Of a stretch of 60,000 nt of DNA, positions 48,201 through 57,200 are shown in pieces. The notes beneath the pieces are model-generated. The model did not search any database, was not told where the DNA came from, and saw nothing but the letters and a program-made list of their open reading frames with translations. The position numbers and the translations under genes were made by a program. How positions within the stretch are numbered: position 1 is the stretch's first letter; every line of letters begins with the position of its first letter. Origin of the DNA: Symsagittifera roscoffensis (lineage: Eukaryota; Xenacoelomorpha; Acoela; Convolutidae); the NCBI RefSeq assembly GCF_963678635.1, contig NC_087070.1, positions 19,627,318 through 19,687,317 on the forward strand, read 5' to 3'.

Positions 48201-51200
48201 ACTTGACGCTGAGTCAGCAGGAAACCCCCCACAAATATCTCCATCATGGCTATGGTGTCATCCCCGTTGCCCACACTTGTCAGCTGAAGAACAGTTTACA
48301 GAATAAAGTCGATTATTAGATTAAAAGGAGCTGCTTTACTCTTAACCCTTTCTGGAAAAGGCGAATAATTAATCGTGTTCAATGCTCCACCTGGGGTTTT
48401 TTTGTGCTTCAAAAAAGTCAAGAAGAATTGAGTACCAAAACATGGTAATTTTTACATAGAACCACCAGGCAAACAGCATTTATTTATTCCTCATAGATGA
48501 ATTGGTAACAGATCACATGATTTGAAACCTTTTCTCATTTCAGAAAGAACGTGAAAGTACGTCTCTTTCATGGTAAAACACAGAGCGAAACTACGCTTCG
48601 CAAACCTTAGCGAGAAAACGACAAAACAGCTGCTTTATAAAAAGAAACAAGACTGCTCGTATCAGGGCGAAGCCCTGAATGTTCCGACTGCCTTTTTAGG
48701 TTTATGGAGCAGTAATAACATTTAAAAACTCAATTATAAAACAAAATAAAAACAAAATTCTAAAATTTGAAATTTTTTTCGAAAATCATCTCCCCACACG
48801 CCATACAAAGTACAAAAGGATAGATTTCGCTCCTTGTAACAAATCAATTATGGTTCATAAGCTTCGTTTAACCAATTTGGAACGATTTCTAAGACGGATA
48901 AACTCTCCGCTTACGCGTTAATAGCGCGAAATATATCGCGCGTTAATTGTCCCAAATTGGCCAAAATGGCAATCTTTAAACCCCCGTAACTTAACGAAAA
49001 ATAATCACAGGTGAAATATCTTTTCAAATTTGAACTCAGGACAACAATACCTTTCGAATGATGTTAAAAAATTCCGTCAAAAATGGCTAGTTAAAAAGTC
49101 GAAATTTGTCTGAAGAAAAAAAACCCACCCCGAGCATAAATATTCCGTTACTTTCGTATCGAAAGTCGGAACAAAAAAAAGAAAAATCAATCTCGAATTA
49201 GTAGAACTTTGCTACGTATGCAGCAAATACAATGGGCTCTTTTCCAGTTTCCCACTCCCCTAGTAAAATTACAAAATGAAATTGTTGAAAAATTGTTCAA
49301 ACGGCAATTTGCATGCAAGAAATTTTGTAACAATCTATTCACTTGTTCACGCTTACGCGTTTTATTGCAGTTTGGAGCATCAAAAGTCAATTTGAATAGA
49401 TTTTTGTAAAATGGATTTCAAAAAAAAATCAAAGGAGAAAAACTGGAAAAGAACCATACAATGCTATGCAGCATATACAAATGGACACACAGTTTTGCGA
49501 GTAAACGTTTGGAAAATAACCAACTGAAAGTTTACACACTAATTTTGCACGTAATAAATTGGAAAGCATAAAGCCACATTATGTATAAATTATGCATTTC
49601 AAAAATCAAGTTTTTATGATTGTTATGTTGTTTGAAACAAATAAGCTTTTTCATGTTCATTTGATGCATTAAAATACATCAACTGTGAAGTACATGCTAT
49701 CAAAAAACCGCAAAGGTGACCCAAAAGTTGCACTAACATTTGCTCACTACAGTTCATTAGTGTTAATAAGAAAAAGTAAAAATAAGCCTTGAATTAGAAA
49801 AATTTTTGATGTCGGACTCGAAAACAAAAGTCAAACTAAAACAACTACGCTGGCTAGTCTAAACACGTCTAAAATACAAAAAATCGGACCTGTGTGTCTC
49901 GATACCTGTGTTTTTTCAAAATGCTCTGTTATATTCCGATTCAGTGCTAGAGTGGGTTTTTAGTATATAGTCATATACAGGCAAGTCTCACATTTACTTG
50001 GGGTGCAAAAACCGCGCAGCAAAAAAAAACATAACGCCATAGCTCCTGCTTGCAAAAGCTGTTAGTCAGTATAACACGTTCTTACCACAACATCATTCGA
50101 GAAGGTCCATCCAATCGAGTTCTTCGCGCATCCCATATCCGACACACTGTAGCAATACATCTCCGTATTGGGCGGGATTCCGTCCCAGAAGTCGAAAATA
50201 TAGGCTGGCACGGCTTTATGTTTAGCTGGACACTTGGCACAGGGTGCTGTACCATTGGACCATTCGCCCTCTGGGCAGAAAGTGCAATTGGCAGAAGGTG
50301 TGGATTTGTAGGTTCCGGGATTGCAAAGAGGACACTCTTGGTAGTCTTCCGAAGAAGGAAGTTGAACTGACCCTGGTCAACATACATACTTTGCCTTTCA
50401 GTTGAAGGAGAAGATATAGTGAACAATTAATAATCATACAACTTGATAAAATCTTTCGCGGGCATGATGAATTCTGAATGGTCTTAGCAACATTAGCATA
50501 CTATTTCAATCACATTGCAAAGGACATTCAAACCAAAACTTGATCTTGTAGACAATAGTATCTTTCAGTCGCTATTTTTTCGCCGCGGTTAGACATATCA
50601 ATGAAATTTCTTTATCGAAAGCTTTGCTGCGGTTGATATTCCAGCAATTGCATAGGAAAAAAAAGCTCATGCAATCATTTATCAAAATAAAAACAACTAA
50701 AACGCTTTAATAGCTATAAACATGTAACTATTTTAAAAAAAGGATTCGGTGTGAAGGAAAAATAAATAAATGTCAGCCAAGTGAAAACACAAAAACAGTT
50801 ACTGGAAAGCTCATACAACACAAATACAGATTAAAGTTATTTCATCGAGTTTTAGTTATGATTGATGCTAATGACGTGCAGCAATTAAATGATCACGTGA
50901 TATGACTAGTTAGTACGACATTTCATTTGCACGTTCTCACCTGAAGTACCTTGCAACAACAACCACCATTAGTCAGCTACCACAGATATTATTACCTTTT
51001 TGATTTGGAAAAATTATTCCCATACGATACTAATGATACCGCAAGTAAAAAGAAAAAGCATAACCAACTGTCAGTTGGAGTAATGAACGCTAAGACATAG
51101 AAAAAAAACAATAACTTGTTTTTTGAATACTTTAACTTTCGAAAATTAAAGAAAAAATATAAGCCCCTTAAGTTCTTTCAACTTCAAAAACAACTTATGA

Positions 51201-54200
51201 TTGATGTTTTTTTGATTAAATTAACCCTATTTGGAATAAAAATGAAATGTTAATAGCGTTGGGAAATCTGAACATTAAAATCCTCTCTCGAAATTAGAAG
51301 TCGATCATGTTTTTCGTGACCTTTAGACGTTTGCTGTTCGATATCGGAGTTTATCATCCTTTTAACAAAAGAAATGCACTGAACTTAAAAATAAACCAAA
51401 ATTCAAAGCTTCCAAAATTCAAAAATTTAGCTTGAACAAATTTTAGACTTTCTGAAAAAAAAAGACGAAAATAAAACAAGACTGCTCGTATCAGGGCGAA
51501 GCCCTGAATGTTCCGACTGCCTTTTAAGGTTTATGGAGCAGCAGTAAAAACATTTAAAAAATTAAAGTAAATAAAATAAAATGAAAATTTTTTTTTCTAA
51601 AATTTGAAATTTTTTATGAAAATCATCCCCCCAGACGCCATATAAAGTACAAAAAGATAGATTTCGTTTCTTGTAACAAATCAATTATGGCAAATAAGCT
51701 TCGTTCAACCAATTTGGAACGATTTCTAAGACGGATTAAATCTCCGCTTACGCGTTAATAGCGCGAATTATATCGCGCGTTAATTGTCCCAAACTGGTCA
51801 AAATGGCAACCTTTAAACCCTCATAACTTTACGAAAAATGATCACAGGTGAAATATCTTTTCAAATTTAAGCTCAGGACAACAATACCTTTTGAATGATT
51901 AAAAAAATTCCGTCAAAAATGGCTAGTTAAAAGGTCGAAATTTGTCTGAAGAAAAAAAAAACCCACCCCGAGCACAAATATTCGGTTACTGTCGTATCGA
52001 AAGTCGGAACAAAAACATCACGAACTACACTAGAGTCTGAACTACGGTCATCGACTCTAAATAATGATTAAAATATTTATCCTTTTCACCAATTTTTTTT
52101 CAAGTAGCGCATAAATTGTACACGACGGTTGAAATCAATACAAACAGAAAAATCATACTCTACCCAGAATCGCGAAACGCCTGTCTCTTTAAGTACAATA
52201 TACACAAACTGCTGGTCTTTAATCGCTGTATCATAGAACCTGGCTTAGCATATGCTTAGGTCTTCAATAAATGCAGCAAGAAATGTTCTAAAATTAGGCG
52301 CGTATGACTTATGCTTTAGAAAATCTCGAAACGAATGAATGAACATGGATCAATTGGCTTTTGTTTTATCTCTAATAAGCTACTCGAAGAAAAATCTGGT
52401 CTAATTGCAGTTGCGTGGCCTTATCGAATTAATCCCTCTTATTGAGAGTTAATCAAGTCCTTAACTAGTGTGGCAATTGCCCGGACACTTTTCGGACAAT
52501 TTAATCAAGAAACTAAATTTCTAGGATAATTTTGTTCCGACCATTGAAAATGGGGAGGAATTTTTTATTCGGGCGTTTTTGGATTTTTTTATTTTTGTTT
52601 TCCACGCAAAATCAAGTACCACAAACAATCATCAGACAGGGTTTAGTGATATATCAAATTAAAGACCTTTCCGTTGTGATTCAAACCACTTAAAAATTCT
52701 CAATAAGTTTCTCTCTAGAAAAACCGGTTTGAAAATTTTGATTTTTCGTCTAATTTCAAGCGGATAAAGCTAGCGATCAGGCATACAGCAGCTTAATTAT
52801 GCAAAATTTAAGCCCTAAAAACGAGTAAAAATTAGTTTGTAGAGTTTGTTAGCTCCATTTTGGGAACCAAAAACTTCAAAAAAAAATCGGAAAGTTTCCT
52901 GCAAAAAAAATTCCAGTCAATTTTCTTTAACAAAATGTGTCTAATTTGCCTATATTACTATGAATAACAAATATGCCAAAAACATAGTTTTATATTAGAC
53001 ATTTTTATCACCCCACGCAGAAAAAAACTCCACCACAAGCTTTTTCTTGTAGTTTTTTAAAGACTATGGTCGGAACATTTTGTGCTATTTGCACAGTAAC
53101 TAGCTATGCTTGTTTGCATTTTGAACTTGGACATGAATGTCTGAGACACAAATTCCCAGACACGATCTGGGATTTTCCGACTGCCTCTTAATGTCTATTG
53201 CGCAGTAACAGCATGAAAAAATTAAATATAATAAAATGATTTTTTTTTAATTTGACATTTTTTGTTAAATTCATCTCCCCACACGCCATATAATGTACAA
53301 AATGATAAATTTCGCTCCTAGTAACAAATCAATTATGGCAAATAAGAGTCTTTCAACCAATTTGGAACGATTTCTAAGACAGATTAAATTTCCGCTTACG
53401 CGTTAATAGCTCTAAATATATCCCGCGTTAATTGTTCAAAATTGGCCAAAATGGCAATCTTTAAACCCCCATAACTTTACAAAAATGACCACAGGTGAAA
53501 TATCTTTTCAAGTCTAAGCTCAGGACAATACCCGTCAACCCGAATGATATAAAAATCTCGTCCAAGTTAATAGGTCAAAATTTGTCTGAAGAAAAAAAAC
53601 CCACCCCAAGCACAAATATTCCGTTACTTTCGTTACGAAAGTCGGAACAATGACATTAAGAAGTAATTTCATTTTGAGCTCACCTTGCAAATCTCCTCGG
53701 CAGACTTTCGGCTCAATCCATTCGTAAGTCTCAATAGTCTAAAAAAATTAAATACCTTTAGCATAGCTAAATTCATTAGCTATTTCCATTCATAAATCGT
53801 AACTTTGGCATGTCAAATATCCACAACTTAAATTATATTGACGCAGCTTCGAAAGGCTCTCAAAACAGTCCAGTTTCAGATTTATGCGAATTGCAGAAAA
53901 ACCATTTCGTGTTAAAAACGGTCTTTGTTTAAGGTCTAACCGGTGTAGAGATATTTCAACACCGCTAACTGACCTTTAAAGGTTTCTTCTAAGATAAAGT
54001 AACTAGTCTACCTTTCCGTCGATACACGGCCCATGGAATTTATAGTAGTCGGCCTCTGTGCACATCGGCCTAGTCTCACACTTGTCTGCGCCATACACTA
54101 AATCAATTAAAATTAGAATCGGTTAGTTTTTTCCGTCTTTATTCTTACTTCATCGTAAACTATTTTTTCTGCGTTACGACCCTATTCAACGTATGTGATC

Positions 54201-57200
54201 GTTTGGACCAATTTAACAACGAAACCATCCACTACCAGATTTAGATTCTCCAACATTTCTAAAAGGGCATCAAATCAACAAGACACTTGCTCTCGCAAGT
54301 GTAAATTTACATGAATTTGTTCGGTCTGTTTAATTTAATCATTTTTGCTGTTTAACTACTAAATCGCTAGGTCATTGATGATAGAGAGCTACTTGCTACT
54401 TTTCTTCAAACAAATGACGAATTGAATTATTTGGGAAATTACGCAAATATAATCTGGTTCTTATCGTTATTTGTAAATTTTCACTGAAGGTAGTTTGCAA
54501 TTCTCCTTTTATTTCACTTTATGAGCAAAATGATGAAAAAAAACTATGCTAATACAACTTACTTGCATACTGTGATGCAGATAAGCAACTTGTACATTGT
54601 GTTGATCCCTCCACGGGCGAGTAGGTGTCCACGTCACACTTCTTGCATTCATGTGACCCCTCTTCCGCCTGGTAAGTTCCAGGGGAACACTTTTTGCATC
54701 TGGTCGAGTAGGCTACTCCTAAAGCGAAAAAATTCCCAAAAAAAATATATAGCAAAAATTCAATTGCAAAATATAATAGCAAAAAAGAAAGACTCTCCAG
54801 ACGGCTCTCAAGCTTTACCATGAACAAAAACAGTCTGTTAATTTTATCCCGTGTTGCAGTTTTCTACACATAGGCGAAGCGAAGCTAGCTTCGCATCACT
54901 TGCGATACAAAAAACATATACCAGTCTTATCCTTTGTTTAAAAATGACAAAACAAAACTGACACATTTTTCAAAACTTCTGAGGATATCTGGAGCACACA
55001 AAACGCAACCATTCTTTGACATAAAAAATCTTAAAAAGCACATATGACAAACTCAAACCAGGCTAAAAAATCTTTTAGTTATAAGCGGGAAAACAATTTT
55101 GGCAATCACAAAATCATTATTTTAAATTTCTCATTAATGCACGTAGAAAAATTCAAGACAAATCTCCATTTATTTTTTCTTGCGATCGAGAGGAAAAAAA
55201 AAGAAAACATAGCCAATCGAAGATAAAAAAAACAGTAATGAACGCAAGTAAACAAAAAAACTGACTTTCTTGAAAAAACTTTCGAATACAAAGAAAAAAA
55301 TAGAGGCCATTTAAGCTCTTGGAATTTCTAGAACAATTTATGATTGGCGCTTTATTGATAACAAGAAGCCAACAAGAGAAAATTGGATCAATAGGTAAAG
55401 TTTTCATTTCGCTGGAAATCTAAAAATTAAATTCCACTTTTGAAACTAGAAATCGTTCATGTTGTTTCGCGCCATTTCCACGTTTACGTCACTTTCAGCA
55501 GTTGAATTTCAATTGAACTAAAAAAAGTGCATATATACCTAAGTGCATTCATAAATGCATCAATCTGTATGAATGCACATCTGTAGTTATTAGAGACTTT
55601 TAAGACTTTTCCTGATGAAAAAAAAAAAAAATCAGCAAGACCTATCTAAGAGTCTTCACTACGTTCATTACTCTTAAAAACCAAATCATGGTCCAAAGCA
55701 TTAAGAAAACAGAAAAAAAACTGGCTTCTTTTAGTAAACTTCAATTTTCGAAAATCGGCAAGAAACATTTTTACTCATAAAAATGCAGAAAAGCAATGCA
55801 CCAGTTAAGAATGTTTCTAAAATTAGAGTTAGTAGGTTTAATCTGTCCTCCCAGTAATTCATTTTAAAACTGGAGCTCTTAACTTCTCGTATGAAGCTAT
55901 GTAACGCAAGCCAATTGTGACGCATTTGCAGTACCACTTTACCAAATTAACATGCCTCAATTTATAGAGCGGACGCATTTTAACTAGTATACGAAAAAAG
56001 ATTAAAAACATCCGACCCTGCCCAGGTTCGAACCCTCTCATTTTGTTGCGGGTCTGCTTTCTTACCTCTACGCTAGAGATCCATGATACCTTGACGCTCA
56101 AATGCTATCTGTAATATAATAGTCCGTGTTAATATCCTTAGCATTGGCTGTACTTAATCAGGTTATTGCTCAAAATGAACACTTTCAAAATGAACATTAA
56201 TATTTGCGACTAAGGTTGGAAAAAAGAGTGTTCATACTATCACACAAGTTTTGCTTCTGTAAACACTAGCCACTAAAAAGCAGATACAAAAGATGCTATT
56301 TAATTGCCAATGCTTAACTTTTGATATGCACCGGATTTGAATCCCCGACCTGGAGATCAAGAGTCTCACATCCTCGGATATGCGCGATATAACCTTGACA
56401 ACCGTCAAGCACAAGCCATCAGCATAGCAGATACAACAAATGCAGTAAAAGTGCCACCGAATGAGCTCAAATATTTCCCAGTTGGAAAAAATTAAAATGG
56501 CGCTACGCTCGCTGACTTAATAAAACTAACCCCGCTGGAAAACCCGAACAAAGCCAACAGAAGTTAGGAAAAATGTAAGACAAACCAAAAAAAAATGATT
56601 AAAAATTTTTAAACACTTTTCAATTTTCGAAAAGATAGATAGATAGATAGATAGATTGATAATATCTATCTAAATATAATAGCAAAAAAAGAAAGACTCT
56701 CCAGACGGCTCTCAAGCTTTACCATGAATACAGACGGCTCTCAAGCTTTACCATGAATAAAAACAGTCTGTTAATTTTATCACGTGTTGCAGTTTTCTAC
56801 ACAGAGGCGAAGCGAAGCTAGCTTCGCATCACTTGCGATACAAAAAAAATATACCAGTCTTATCCTTTGTTTAAAAATGACAAAACAAAACTGACACATT
56901 TTTCAAAACTTCTGAGGATATCTGGCGCACACAAAACGCAACCATTCTTTGACATAAAAAATCTTAAAAAGCACATATGACAAACTCAAACCAGGCTAAA
57001 AAATCTTTTAGTTATAAGCGGGAAAACAATTTTGGCAATCACAAAATCATTATTTTAAATTTCTCATTAATGCACGTAGAAAAATTCAAGACAAATCTCC
57101 ATTTATTTTTTCTTGCGATCGAGAGGAAAAAAAAGAAAACATAGCCAATCGAAGATAAAAAAAACAGTAATGAACGCAAGTAAACAAAAAAACTGACTTT

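Noticed and set aside
50082-50437. Overlapping frames on both strands (106, 114 and 71 codons) as separate genes
   Set aside because: They are shadows of the ELAPOR exon 50086-50372; the true frame is interrupted by its splice sites.
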